A stretch of DNA of 64,000 bases from Dokdonia sp. Dokd-P16 (GCF_003095655.1 NZ_CP029151.1:329501-393500); one strand, 5' to 3'. Positions 44,868 to 53,478 are shown, counted from the stretch's first letter. Notes: generated by a model not told the origin, from the letters alone. Program-made: numbers and translations.

Positions 44868-45473
44868 TTATACGGTTTGAATTGCTGCTTCTTGTTGAGC
44901 AGCGTTTTTCATTTCTTTCAATTTTGACTTGAGCTTTATCATAAGCTCTACTCGTAATTTGAGATTCTCTATCATCGCACTTACCATTTCGTCACTTACT
45001 CCACTTTCGGTAATCTCACGATTGAGGCTCTTATACTCTTCATCTAGATCAGACAGTTGCTTCATAAAAGCATCTATAAGTTCTTTGTTATCATCTGTGA
45101 TTTCTAATCTCGCAATCTCAAGATTTACACTTGCGAGGTAATAATCCTCCACTCGTTTAAATTCTGGTGAGATGGCGCTTAGTAATACTTCTGGTTCTGC
45201 ATTTTGTTTTTCTCTTGTCTCTACCTCTACTAGTTGTTGATCTCCCGCTTTCGCGAAAGCGTTATTATACACCATAAATACAATTCCACCAGCCACAATA
45301 AGTACTGCTGCAATTTTCATCCATAGATAGATACCTCCTTTTGCCGAAGTTTTTTGCTCCTTAATAGGTAAGCGTTCTTCAAGTAAATTCTCAAAGCGAC
45401 GTGTATGTCCCTCGCGCAGTGATTGCTTACTGTCGCTATCATTCTTCATGAGCTCTCTAATATCCTGTGCCAT
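44868..45473 (-). CDS. Putative anti-sigma factor (single-helix membrane protein)
   Basis: A 201-residue protein. A cytoplasmic N-terminus (about 50 residues) precedes a hydrophobic helix near 50-70 (IYLWMKIAAVLIVAGGIVFM), then a periplasmic coiled-coil domain rich in Glu, Lys and Leu. Gene order after an ECF sigma gene and this topology suggest an anti-sigma factor. An exact palindrome at 45246-45261 encodes AFAKA just outside the membrane. The start overlaps the sigma gene by 17 bases, so the pair is translationally coupled. No classical zinc anti-sigma motif is present. Confidence 0.65.
   Translation of the reverse strand: MAQDIRELMKNDSDSKQSLREGHTRRFENLLEERLPIKEQKTSAKGGIYLWMKIAAVLIVAGGIVFMVYNNAFAKAGDQQLVEVETREKQNAEPEVLLSAISPEFKRVEDYYLASVNLEIARLEITDDNKELIDAFMKQLSDLDEEYKSLNREITESGVSDEMVSAMIENLKLRVELMIKLKSKLKEMKNAAQQEAAIQTV
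45246..45261. repeat. Palindrome copy inside a coding sequence
   Basis: Exact CGCTTTCGCGAAAGCG, read as AFAKA in the periplasmic linker of the anti-sigma protein. Confidence 0.95.
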
Positions 45474-46002
45474 AATTAAGCGTCTTTAATTGTTCTTGAA
45501 GTTTTTTCTTCCCGCGGTGCACCAGCGTTCTAGAAGCCACTTCTGTAATCTGTAATATTTCTGAAATTTCCTGATGATCATAACCCTCTATTAAGAATAG
45601 CATAAGAGGAAATTTATACTTTTCAGGAAGTTCGCTGATAACGTTTTTCACATGTTCTATGGTAACGTCATCTCCTACATCCCAACCCTCCTCATCATCT
45701 ACCTTGCCCATTACTTCCTCATTAAGAGGGATAATCACTGCTTTTTTTGCCTTGATCATATCTAGACTTTTATTAATCACAATACGCTTAAGCCAGGCTC
45801 CAAAGGTGACTTCTCCAGTAAACTGGTGCAACTTTGCAAAGGCGTTAATGAACCCCTCATGCATCGCTTCCTCTGCTTCAAATGAATCTTTCAAAAACCT
45901 AAAGGCGACGTGGTACATACCATCACAATACTTATTGTACAGCTGCAGCTGTGCCTTGCGATCATTAGTTTTACATTTTTCTATGATTTCAGTAACTAGC
46001 AA
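45457..46002 (-). CDS. ECF-type RNA polymerase sigma-70 factor
   Basis: A 181-residue protein. LYNKYCDGMYHVAFRFLKDS then FEAEEAMHEGFINAFAKLHQ is region 2, FGAWLKRIVINKSLDMIK completes it, and LPEKYKFPLMLFLIEGYDHQ plus EISEILQITEVASRTLVHRG is region 4. The reading frame seems to start at a TTG (46000-46002); no ATG fits. It is the first gene of the unit with the membrane protein and the secreted protein, and such sigma factors normally activate their own operon. Confidence 0.92.
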   Translation of the reverse strand: MLVTEIIEKCKTNDRKAQLQLYNKYCDGMYHVAFRFLKDSFEAEEAMHEGFINAFAKLHQFTGEVTFGAWLKRIVINKSLDMIKAKKAVIIPLNEEVMGKVDDEEGWDVGDDVTIEHVKNVISELPEKYKFPLMLFLIEGYDHQEISEILQITEVASRTLVHRGKKKLQEQLKTLNYGTGY

Positions 46003-46219
46003 AATGGTTGGTTGGTTTTGATGGTTGTGATTGCTATTCTCTTTAAAGACGATTCTATTTTCTCAATGTTGCAAAAGAGCTAAAAAAATACGACATTAAC
46101 AGAAAATTAAGATACTTTGCATTTTTTGAATAAACTATTCTTAAATATATTGGTATTAACAGTAAGTTAGTACACGTACGTTTAATCCTGAATTATATTT
46201 GACATCAACAACTAGCCCT

Positions 46220-46753
46220 ATGAAGCACCTTGACTTATCGTACGAAAAATTAAATGATTTACTAGATGAATGCTTTTGGGCAGAACGACGTTATTTTAAT
46301 GCCGCAGAAGATATCCAGATTACAGAATATAAACGCTTTCTGAGTCATGAAAGCGTTAATAGAAATCGCTTTTGCCATAAAATAGTAGAGCGTATGTCAC
46401 AAGAAGGAATTGAACCTAGTAGATTAGACATCGTTAAAGGAAATTCTAACCGTGACTGGATCGAAGTAAAAGCTGCACTAGAAAATAGCAAACCTAAATA
46501 TCTTATAGGAGAATGCATGGTACAAGATGAAATTGTACTTAACTTACTTAAAGATATTATAGATGATGGATGGCTTCCTGTAAATATCCTAGAGGTACTC
46601 GTACCTATGGAATTCCAGATGAAGCAATCACACATTGACCTCTTGAAGCTTAAAAAGAAAATGAAAAAAAAGAAGCAAAAAGCAAAAGAGAAAAAGCTTA
46701 AGAATAAAAAATCAGGGGTTATAGATTTTAAAAGAATGAACGCCTCAAAATAA
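46220..46753 (+). CDS. DUF2383/PA2169-like four-helix protein with lysine-rich tail
   Basis: About 177 residues from the ATG at 46220; a TTG at 46199 would add seven. LDLSYEKLNDLLDECFWAER then YFNAAEDIQITEYKRFLSHE suggests a ferritin-like four-helix bundle of the DUF2383 type. The last 45 residues are nearly all Lys with some Gln and Ala, a likely nucleic-acid or acidic-partner binding tail. An interrupted palindrome arm pair (46332-46357) lies in the coding region. The gene ends at a strong terminator. Assignment to the family is by resemblance only. Confidence 0.55.
   Translation: MKHLDLSYEKLNDLLDECFWAERRYFNAAEDIQITEYKRFLSHESVNRNRFCHKIVERMSQEGIEPSRLDIVKGNSNRDWIEVKAALENSKPKYLIGECMVQDEIVLNLLKDIIDDGWLPVNILEVLVPMEFQMKQSHIDLLKLKKKMKKKKQKAKEKKLKNKKSGVIDFKRMNASK
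46332..46357. repeat. Palindrome arms separated by an 8-base spacer
   Basis: AACGCTTTC (46332-46340) and GAAAGCGTT (46349-46357) are perfect reverse complements and equal the arms of the dispersed palindrome, but the two central bases are replaced by TGAGTCAT. In frame it reads RF-LSH-ES in place of RF-R-ES. Confidence 0.55.
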
Positions 46754-46756
46754 CAT

Positions 46757-46782
46757 AAACCACCAAATGGTGGTTTTTTTTT
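46757..46782 (+). terminator. Rho-independent terminator
   Basis: Stem AACCACCA with TGGTGGTT (46758-46765 and 46768-46775) and a following run of T. Confidence 0.88.
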
Positions 46783-46824
46783 GATGTAGATGTTTGTAGA
46801 AAGTAGTAATTTGGTATTACCATT

Positions 46825-47871
46825 GTGAGCGATAAAAACACACCCATAAACAAGAGTATTAATCCTGCATTTTACAAAAAAAGTAAGAAGCAAGGCACTA
46901 TTGATGTATCACAACTAGCCCAGCGATTAATTACTGGTAATATTACCGCATTATCACAAGGAATCACTTTAATAGAAAGCTCGATTCAAGAGCATCAAGT
47001 AAAAGCACAGCAACTTATAGAACTGTGTTTACCTCATGCCAATACATCTGTTAGGCTAGGAATCACAGGTGTTCCTGGTGTAGGTAAAAGTACATTTATA
47101 GAAAGCTTAGGAAACTATCTTACAGATCAAGGAAAAAAAGTAGCCGTACTTGCAGTAGACCCTACCAGCTCTGTTTCTCATGGAAGTATCTTAGGTGATA
47201 AAACGAGGATGTATGAGCTATCTCAAAACCCTAACGCCTTTATAAGACCTAGCGCTTCTGGAGATTCTCTAGGCGGCGTAGCTCGTAAAACTAGAGAGGC
47301 CATCATACTCTGCGAGGCTGCAGGCTTTGACACTATTATTATTGAAACTGTAGGTGTAGGACAAAGTGAGACCGTAGTACACTCTATGGTTGATTTCTTT
47401 CTATTACTAAAACTTGCCGGAGCAGGAGACGAATTACAAGGAATTAAACGCGGGATTATAGAAATGGCAGACACCATTGTAATTAATAAGGCAGATGGTG
47501 GTAATGAAAAGGCAGCACGGCTGGCTAGGTCAGCTTTTGCAAAAGCATTGCACCTTTTTCCACCTAAGTCTAGCAATTGGACTCCTAAAGTTATTACGTG
47601 TAGCGCCTTAGAACATTCAGGGATTTCAGATTCTTGGGACTTAGTTTCAGATTACTGTAATCATACGCAAGCCTCTGGATATTTTGCTAAGAAAAGAGCA
47701 GAGCAGAACAAGTTTTGGCTATTACAGACCATAGAGAATACTCTTAAGGATACATTTTATAATAACAAGGACGTGAAGTCAACACTTCCCGAAATTCTTG
47801 AAAAAGTTGCTCGTGGTGAGGTATCGCCATTTAAAGCGGCGAAGTCACTAATCGCAACAGCCGATTCTTAA
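46825..47871 (+). CDS. meaB: Methylmalonyl-CoA mutase-associated GTPase MeaB
   Basis: A 348-residue G3E P-loop GTPase starting at GTG (46825). GVPGVGKSTFIESLG is the P loop near residue 82, LAVDPTSSVSHGSILGDKTR the Mg/switch region, IIETVGVGQSE the G3 motif and VINKADGG the NKxD. The C-terminal helices (YFAKKRAEQNKFWLLQTIEN) form the dimer arm. It loads and repairs adenosylcobalamin on methylmalonyl-CoA mutase. The mutase gene is not in the window; a PduO-type adenosyltransferase is at 37092. A degenerate palindrome (47533-47546) encodes SAFAKALH. Confidence 0.95.
   Translation: MSDKNTPINKSINPAFYKKSKKQGTIDVSQLAQRLITGNITALSQGITLIESSIQEHQVKAQQLIELCLPHANTSVRLGITGVPGVGKSTFIESLGNYLTDQGKKVAVLAVDPTSSVSHGSILGDKTRMYELSQNPNAFIRPSASGDSLGGVARKTREAIILCEAAGFDTIIIETVGVGQSETVVHSMVDFFLLLKLAGAGDELQGIKRGIIEMADTIVINKADGGNEKAARLARSAFAKALHLFPPKSSNWTPKVITCSALEHSGISDSWDLVSDYCNHTQASGYFAKKRAEQNKFWLLQTIENTLKDTFYNNKDVKSTLPEILEKVARGEVSPFKAAKSLIATADS
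47533..47546. repeat. Degenerate palindrome copy
   Basis: GCTTTTGCAAAAGC, still palindromic but with TGCA at the centre, translated AFAKA in meaB. Confidence 0.5.
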
Positions 47872-48428
47872 GCCCACTTTGCTACAGCCCACTGTTGCAG
47901 TCTATAGATTCCAAAGCCTATTATTGCTCCTATTACCCAACCTGTAAGGACATCACCTGGATAATGAACACCTACATAAATACGGCTATAGCCTACCATC
48001 GCCGACCAAAAAAGCAGTAGAAAGATTAGATTTCTATGTGTTGATTTTAAGGCAAGACCTGCAAAAACAGCAACTGCCATACTATTTCCCGCATGTGCGG
48101 AATAATAACCATAACGACCACATCGCTCTGCTACATATCGTATAATTCCTTTAAAGTCTTCTACTCTACAAGGACGTGGTCTTTCAAAACCATGCTTAAA
48201 AGCATTTGCTAGTTGGTCTACACACGTAATGAGTAACGCAACCGCAACCACTGTTATCAAGGTTCCTTTTACACCAAATTTTTTATAAATAAAAAAAAGT
48301 AGTACGGCATATAAAGGAATCGAGCTAAGCTTATTTGTAACAATAAGCCAGAATTGATCCCACGCAGGCGATCCTAATCCGTTGAGGAAAAGGAAAAACT
48401 CTTGATCGTATTGGATAAGTTGGTCCAC
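47868..48428 (-). CDS. PAP2-family phosphatase (undecaprenyl-diphosphatase-like)
   Basis: A 186-residue membrane protein from a GTG start. The three PAP2 motifs are KHGFERPRP, the SAHAGNS version of PSGH and YSRIYVGVHYPGDVLTG with the catalytic His. About five hydrophobic segments. Such enzymes dephosphorylate undecaprenyl or phosphatidyl-glycerol-type lipid phosphates at the outer face of the inner membrane. Its stop codon shares bases with the meaB stop (TTAA at 47868-47871). Confidence 0.9.
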   Translation of the reverse strand: MDQLIQYDQEFFLFLNGLGSPAWDQFWLIVTNKLSSIPLYAVLLFFIYKKFGVKGTLITVVAVALLITCVDQLANAFKHGFERPRPCRVEDFKGIIRYVAERCGRYGYYSAHAGNSMAVAVFAGLALKSTHRNLIFLLLFWSAMVGYSRIYVGVHYPGDVLTGWVIGAIIGFGIYRLQQWAVAKWA

Positions 48429-48431
48429 TGT

Positions 48432-48665
48432 TTATTGCTCTTTGTCAAATTTTTCCATCTCTGCGTCATACCACTCGGTAGCATCTTTGATGGCATTTTC
48501 TGTTTCTGAGGCTAGCTCATCTTCGTCTTGACGGTCAAACTCTTCAAACCATTCTATCTCATCTATCGTAAGATCTATAATAAACCTTGGGAACTCGGTA
48601 TGTATCACAAAGATGTGATCTGAAAAATCTGAATTATCGCCTAAAAGGAACTTAGGTACTTTCAT
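48432..48665 (-). CDS. Small acidic conserved protein
   Basis: A 77-residue protein with one clear part: MKVPKFLLGDNSDFSDHIFV then IHTEFPRFIIDLTIDEIEWF, and a tail made of Asp, Glu and Lys. No signal or membrane helix. It looks like flavobacterial small proteins of unknown function. It lies three bases from the PAP2 gene and thirteen from the MATE gene, so it is in the same minus-strand unit. Confidence 0.65.
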   Translation of the reverse strand: MKVPKFLLGDNSDFSDHIFVIHTEFPRFIIDLTIDEIEWFEEFDRQDEDELASETENAIKDATEWYDAEMEKFDKEQ

Positions 48666-48678
48666 AAATATCGTATTA

Positions 48679-50025
48679 TTACTGTTGGTCTATTAATTTC
48701 TTGCTAAGGTAATTAAATCTAAAGTACAACATCACTGCAGAGGCCGTAAGCCCTGCTAGCAAACCTACCCAGACACCTTGTACTCCCATCTGCTCATCTT
48801 TACCCATGTACCACATTATAGGAAATCCTACTATCCAGTACGCTATAAAGCAGATTACAGTGGGAATATTTACATCTTGCAATCCTCGTAATGCTCCTAG
48901 TATAGTTACTTGTACACCATCACTTAGCTGGAATAAGGCTGCTACAATTAATAATTGAGCTGCTAGAAAAATCACTTCTGGATTATCTAGATAAAATGGA
49001 GGAAGCCAATCTTTGAGAAGTATAAACCCTACTGCAAAAACCGCTTCAATCAAGAAACATAATATAAATATAGAGAATGCTATTCGACGCAGATTAGGAA
49101 AATCGGCTTTACCTTTTTGATTTCCCACGCGTATGGTTGCTGTTACTCCAAGTCCTACCGCAATCATAAACGTCATCGATGCAAGGTTAAGCGCAATTTG
49201 ATTTGCTGCTTGTGCATTTGTTCCTAGTATACCAGATAAGAATATAGCTGCTGTAAAAACGCCTACTTCAAAAAGCATCTGTAATGCTGTTGGAAATCCT
49301 AATTTAAACAAGGTTTTAAACTCAGCAAGCTGGATGTGCTCCTTACTTCCCCAGTGAAAATAGGGTTTGAATTTACGCTTTCGCGAAAGCATAAAAATTA
49401 ACAGTGCCACCATAAAGAAACGAGAAATTAATGTTCCCCAGGCTGCACCTTCTACTTCTAATCTTGGGAATACCCAGATTCCATAAATCAAAACATAGTT
49501 AAATACGACGTTGACCACGTTTGCTACAATGGTAGCATACATTGCATATTTGGTTTGAGATAAACCATCTGCAAACTGCTTGAAACCCTGAAATATCATG
49601 AGTGGAATCATAGACAATGCTACAATCTCAAGGTATGGAATTGCCAGTTCTACCACCTCTGGCGGCTGATCAAGCATGTATAACAAAGGCTTTGCGATTA
49701 ATAGCGTGATAAATAATAACACACCATTTATAGTACACATAATCACACCATGATGAAAGTGCAATCGACCCTTTGCTATATCTCCCTTCCCGTCTGCTTC
49801 TGCTACGAGTGGTGTGATTGCAAATGAAAATCCGATACCTATTGAAAGCGCAATAAACACCAAGCTATTGCCTAGGCTCACTGCTGCAAGTTGTGCTGCA
49901 CCCAGCTGTCCCACCATCAAATTATCTGCCAGCGCTACAAGAATATGACCCAGCTGTCCTAGCATAATAGGATATGCTATTTTAAGATTGATGCCAAATT
50001 CCTTTGTGTAGTCTGAGAATCTCAT
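48679..50025 (-). CDS. MATE-family multidrug/Na+ antiporter
   Basis: A 448-residue protein with twelve hydrophobic segments in two homologous halves. Conserved blocks are PIMLGQLGHILVALADNLMV and LGAAQLAAVSLGNSLVF in the N half and PTALQMLFEVGVFTAAIFLS in the C half, with QAANQIALNLASMTFMIAVG following. NorM-type enzymes export cationic compounds in exchange for Na+ or H+. A palindrome at 49376-49390 encodes LSRKR in the cytoplasmic loop between the halves. Confidence 0.92.
   Translation of the reverse strand: MRFSDYTKEFGINLKIAYPIMLGQLGHILVALADNLMVGQLGAAQLAAVSLGNSLVFIALSIGIGFSFAITPLVAEADGKGDIAKGRLHFHHGVIMCTINGVLLFITLLIAKPLLYMLDQPPEVVELAIPYLEIVALSMIPLMIFQGFKQFADGLSQTKYAMYATIVANVVNVVFNYVLIYGIWVFPRLEVEGAAWGTLISRFFMVALLIFMLSRKRKFKPYFHWGSKEHIQLAEFKTLFKLGFPTALQMLFEVGVFTAAIFLSGILGTNAQAANQIALNLASMTFMIAVGLGVTATIRVGNQKGKADFPNLRRIAFSIFILCFLIEAVFAVGFILLKDWLPPFYLDNPEVIFLAAQLLIVAALFQLSDGVQVTILGALRGLQDVNIPTVICFIAYWIVGFPIMWYMGKDEQMGVQGVWVGLLAGLTASAVMLYFRFNYLSKKLIDQQ
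49376..49390. repeat. Palindrome copy inside a coding sequence
   Basis: Exact GCTTTCGCGAAAGC core preceded by TTTAC, read LSRKR in the central cytoplasmic loop of the MATE transporter. Confidence 0.95.
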
Positions 50026-50040
50026 TACTTAGATTTATAA

Positions 50041-50056
50041 CGCTTTCGCGAAAGCG
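50041..50056. repeat. Intergenic palindrome copy
   Basis: Exact CGCTTTCGCGAAAGCG between the divergent MATE and hypothetical genes, 15 bases from the MATE start. Confidence 0.95.
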
Positions 50057-50129
50057 CAAAAATACTTCATCCCATAGAAAAAGCGTCTAGATTTCAACCT
50101 ATTTACTATCTTGAAGCTTGTAATTAATA

Positions 50130-50525
50130 ATGGAACTGCCTATGATCACAAATCCCATCGAAATAGACCTTGCACTTAGAGCAATTATAAAGCGACACGA
50201 GAAAAATCTACAGTTTCGAAAAGACGACAGTAGCGGCTTAGAAGCTGCCGGCACCATACCTACTATGCAAGGAAAACAGAAGGTAGATGGTTTTTATTTT
50301 GCTAGCACCATACCAAAGCCTAAAGATTGCAGATTGTACTTCTTCCCTATTTATACAGATGTAGCTGCATTTACAGACATAGATCCTGATTTGAGAAAAT
50401 GCTTGAAAGGAAAAAGCTGTTTTCACATCAAAAAAATGGACGCCTCGCTAGAAGCATCCATTAGTGATATGATAGATAAAGGTATTGCCGTTTATCAAGA
50501 AAAGGGACTGCTGACATCCACTTAA
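50130..50525 (+). CDS. Hypothetical protein
   Basis: A 131-residue protein with no signal peptide or membrane segment. It starts MELPMITNPIEIDLALRAII and contains KPKDCRLYFFPIYTDVAAFT and a Cys-rich RKCLKGKSCFHIKK. I do not recognise a family. An internal ATG at codon 5 is an alternative start. It converges with the barrel-protein gene with three bases between stops. Confidence 0.7.
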   Translation: MELPMITNPIEIDLALRAIIKRHEKNLQFRKDDSSGLEAAGTIPTMQGKQKVDGFYFASTIPKPKDCRLYFFPIYTDVAAFTDIDPDLRKCLKGKSCFHIKKMDASLEASISDMIDKGIAVYQEKGLLTST

Positions 50526-50528
50526 GAG

Positions 50529-51089
50529 TTAGAATAAAACGTATTGCAGCTTAAATTCTAATAATGGATAAACAGTGGCATCCTCATCTGTAAATAAATA
50601 TCCTAGTCCGAATTCGCATTCGTAATTTAAGTTTCTTGTGATGTTTCTGCGTAGACCATATTTTGCTCCTACAAGATAAGTAGTCAGATATCTTACATTA
50701 CGCTCTTCTGTTGCCACGGTGAAATCAGGAATTACTTGAAACTCTGCAGCCCAAAAGTTTCCTGCGTTCTGGGTGAGCTTTTTTCCTTTTTCAAAGCGGC
50801 GTTCTCTGTTATAATAATAACGAGCACCTACAGATAGATTACCTGCAAAGGTTAAATCAACATCTTGATTACTGCCACCACTAACTCCTACAAGTTGATA
50901 AGAGGCATTGAAATGGGTAGTAAATTTATTACCAAGAACGCGCTCATAAGTTAATCCTGCACCAATAATATTGAAATTTGCGCTAAATAAATTTTCTAGT
51001 GGAGCAACCGTATCTTCTTGAGAATATACCGTGAGCGAACAGAACAACAATGTGATTGAGAGGTACGTGAGTTTCAAATTTCTTTTCAT
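50529..51089 (-). CDS. Outer-membrane beta-barrel protein
   Basis: A 186-residue exported protein: signal peptide with LKLTYLSITLLFCSLTVYSQ, then alternating strands such as FNIIGAGLTYERVLGNKF, THFNASYQLVGVSG and LSVGARYYYNRERRFEKGK, ending in an aromatic residue (LEFKLQYVLF), the typical BamA signal. Probably a small eight-stranded barrel. Function unknown. 110 bases separate it from the peptidase gene. Confidence 0.75.
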   Translation of the reverse strand: MKRNLKLTYLSITLLFCSLTVYSQEDTVAPLENLFSANFNIIGAGLTYERVLGNKFTTHFNASYQLVGVSGGSNQDVDLTFAGNLSVGARYYYNRERRFEKGKKLTQNAGNFWAAEFQVIPDFTVATEERNVRYLTTYLVGAKYGLRRNITRNLNYECEFGLGYLFTDEDATVYPLLEFKLQYVLF

Positions 51090-51199
51090 TTTAAGATTGA
51101 TTGATGAATTAATTCTTAAAAGTATTTAAAACATTGGAGATAAATCAATTATCTACAAGTATAAATTAAGTTTTAATTATTGTATAATCGGCATCTGCA

Positions 51200-52600
51200 T
51201 TATTTACCTGAAGGCTGTATATAGTTATCCATCAAATATAGTAGGCTAGTCATTGTGGCAGCGCCCAGTTCAAGTTCTCTTTTATTTACTGCGTCAAAGG
51301 TATCATTTGCTGCATGGTGATGGTCAAAATAACGTTGCGAGTCTGGACGCAGTCCTGCGAGCACAATACCATCATTTGTAGCTTTGAGCGGACCAATATC
51401 TGCGCCGCTCCCTCCTCTTGTAAAGTCGTGAATTAAGTAAGGCTCAAATAATGATTTCCAAGTAAGCACTTCATTGAAGTTACGATCATCACTATCAAAA
51501 GAAAAACCTCTTGGTGTAAATCCGCCAGAGTCACTTTCTAAAGCAAATACATGGTTTTCACCTTTTGCCTTTGCTTCTTGTGCATATTTATTACCTCCTC
51601 GAAGGCCATTTTCTTCATTCATGAATAATACTACACGAATACTATGCTTAGGCTTATAACCTATTGCCTTCATTAATCGTAGCGCTTCCATACTTTGTAC
51701 TACTCCTGCTCCATCATCATGCGATCCGTCTCCTAGATCCCAAGAATCTAAGTGACCACCTACAACCATGTATTTATCTGGATATTCACTTCCTGTAATT
51801 TCAGCAATCACATTATGCGACTCTACATCTGCAAGATTCTTACAAGACATTTTATAAAAAAATTTGGTGTCAGGATTTAGCTTTAAAGAGGTACTTAAAA
51901 GCGCTGCTCCTTTGGTACTTATTGCAGCTGCAGGAATACGTTTTGAATTAGGCAAATCACCATAAGACATCGATCCTGTATGTGGGTAATCATCAAAGCT
52001 GTGTGTCACAGATCTTACAATCACACCTACCGCTCCTAGCTTTGCAGCTTCCATCGCTCCTGCATAACGCTGGTCTACACAACCACCATAAGCTTGAAAA
52101 GTTCTTATAAGCTCATCATCCATAGGTCTATTAAAAAAGACAATCTTTCCTTTTACCTCGTTTGGATCGAGTGCTTTTAATTCTTCTATTCCCATTACCT
52201 CCACTACATTGGCCTTAAGTCCAGTGGTTTTTGTCGCAACAGATCCTCCAAGTGCGCAAATAGGCACAGAGGTAGTGCTTGCATTATCTCCTTCTATAAA
52301 TGCTCTTTCGGCTTCACCTCGTATCCATTTTGGCACCATCACTGGTTGTAACCATACCTTATCAAGACCCACTTTTTCTAGTTCGCTTTTTGTCCAGGTC
52401 ACCGCTCTTTCGGCTCCTAAGCTTCCGCTTAGTCTCGATCCTATTTGATTAGACAAGTGATCAAGCCACTCGTAACTTTGTCCTTCTGTAAGCGCTGCCG
52501 AATATATTTTTCTCACAGTAATTGAATCATTTTGCGCTTTCGCGAAAGCGGAAACAACTACAAGTGCAGTCGCAAGGATATAATGTAAATTTTTATTCAT
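51200..52600 (-). CDS. Exported M28-family metallopeptidase with PA domain
   Basis: A 466-residue protein. The signal peptide MNKNLHYILATALVVVSAFA ends at KA-QND; AFAKA, the signal peptidase site, is encoded by an exact palindrome (52535-52550). A PA domain (about 135-245) precedes the peptidase core: VVGGHLDSWDLGDGSHDDGA with the first zinc ligands, MNEENGLRGG with the catalytic Glu pair, and FALESDSGG, ending near HHHAAND. M28 enzymes release amino acids from peptides in the periplasm or outside. The stop overlaps nothing; the start overlaps the PPK2 gene end by 8 bases. Confidence 0.92.
   Translation of the reverse strand: MNKNLHYILATALVVVSAFAKAQNDSITVRKIYSAALTEGQSYEWLDHLSNQIGSRLSGSLGAERAVTWTKSELEKVGLDKVWLQPVMVPKWIRGEAERAFIEGDNASTTSVPICALGGSVATKTTGLKANVVEVMGIEELKALDPNEVKGKIVFFNRPMDDELIRTFQAYGGCVDQRYAGAMEAAKLGAVGVIVRSVTHSFDDYPHTGSMSYGDLPNSKRIPAAAISTKGAALLSTSLKLNPDTKFFYKMSCKNLADVESHNVIAEITGSEYPDKYMVVGGHLDSWDLGDGSHDDGAGVVQSMEALRLMKAIGYKPKHSIRVVLFMNEENGLRGGNKYAQEAKAKGENHVFALESDSGGFTPRGFSFDSDDRNFNEVLTWKSLFEPYLIHDFTRGGSGADIGPLKATNDGIVLAGLRPDSQRYFDHHHAANDTFDAVNKRELELGAATMTSLLYLMDNYIQPSGK
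52535..52550. repeat. Palindrome copy forming a signal peptidase site
   Basis: Exact CGCTTTCGCGAAAGCG, read AFAKA at the end of the M28 peptidase signal peptide. Confidence 0.95.
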
Positions 52601-53471
52601 TGCTTAGCTGTTCTTTATAATCGGCAAGATTTGCCTTTGTTTTATCGTCTAATTCTGGCTCTTGAATATCGTCATATTGCGACAGTGTCTCTAGTAATAT
52701 GGTTGCTACTGCAAGACGTGCAGCAGGCTTATTATCTGCTGGAATCACATACCACGGAGCTTTCTCTGTAGAAGTACGATTTATGGCGTCCTCATAATAT
52801 TCTTGATAAGTATCCCAGAGCTTGCGCTCCTTTAAATCTCCAGCCGAAAATTTCCAGTTCTTCTCTTTCTTATTAAGTCTGCGTAATAATCTATCTTTCT
52901 GCTCATCTTTAGATAAATGCATAAAGAATTTATAGATGATGGTTCCGTTCTCTGTAAGATGCTTTTCGAAGTTTTTGATTTGTTCAAATCGCTTATCCCA
53001 GAATGCGTCATTGACATCATCTATACTATGAACGTTAGGAAGTTTTTCTCCTAAAATATATTCTGGGTGCACTCGAGTTACAAGTACATTTTCATAATGC
53101 GTACGGTTATGGACACCAAATTTCCCACGCTCTGGCAGCGCAAGGTAATGACGCCATAAGTAGTCATGACTTAACTCTAGCTCTGTAGGCACTTTGAAGC
53201 TTTGTACCTCAACACCGCGTGCATTAAAATCCTTAAAGACTTCACGTATGAGACTATCCTTACCAGAAGTGTCCATCCCTTGAAGACAAACTAGCACGCT
53301 ATATTTATCATGCGCGTACATGGTGTCTTGGAGTTTACCTAGTTTCTTACGTATTTTCTTGAGCTTGCGTTCTAGCTCCTTCTCTTCTACGTCTGAAAAC
53401 ATGATGGTTTCTCTATCTGAAAGTGTTACTCCGTTTGTGATTTTATAATCTTCTGGTTTAATGTCACTCAT
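52593..53471 (-). CDS. ppk2: Polyphosphate kinase 2 family protein
   Basis: About 292 residues from the ATG at 53471; an earlier ATG (53492) would overlap the regulator gene by 14 bases. LVCLQGMDTSGKDSLIREVF is the Walker A loop, YLWRHYLALPERGKFGVHNR the lid-side block, THYENVLVTRVHPEYIL the Walker B region and FFMHLSKDEQKDRLLRRLNK the lid. PPK2 enzymes phosphorylate nucleotides from polyphosphate (or the reverse). Single-domain form, about 290 residues, as expected. Follows the REC-AAA+ gene with a short gap. Confidence 0.93.
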   Translation of the reverse strand: MSDIKPEDYKITNGVTLSDRETIMFSDVEEKELERKLKKIRKKLGKLQDTMYAHDKYSVLVCLQGMDTSGKDSLIREVFKDFNARGVEVQSFKVPTELELSHDYLWRHYLALPERGKFGVHNRTHYENVLVTRVHPEYILGEKLPNVHSIDDVNDAFWDKRFEQIKNFEKHLTENGTIIYKFFMHLSKDEQKDRLLRRLNKKEKNWKFSAGDLKERKLWDTYQEYYEDAINRTSTEKAPWYVIPADNKPAARLAVATILLETLSQYDDIQEPELDDKTKANLADYKEQLSNE

Positions 53472-53478
53472 AATTATA

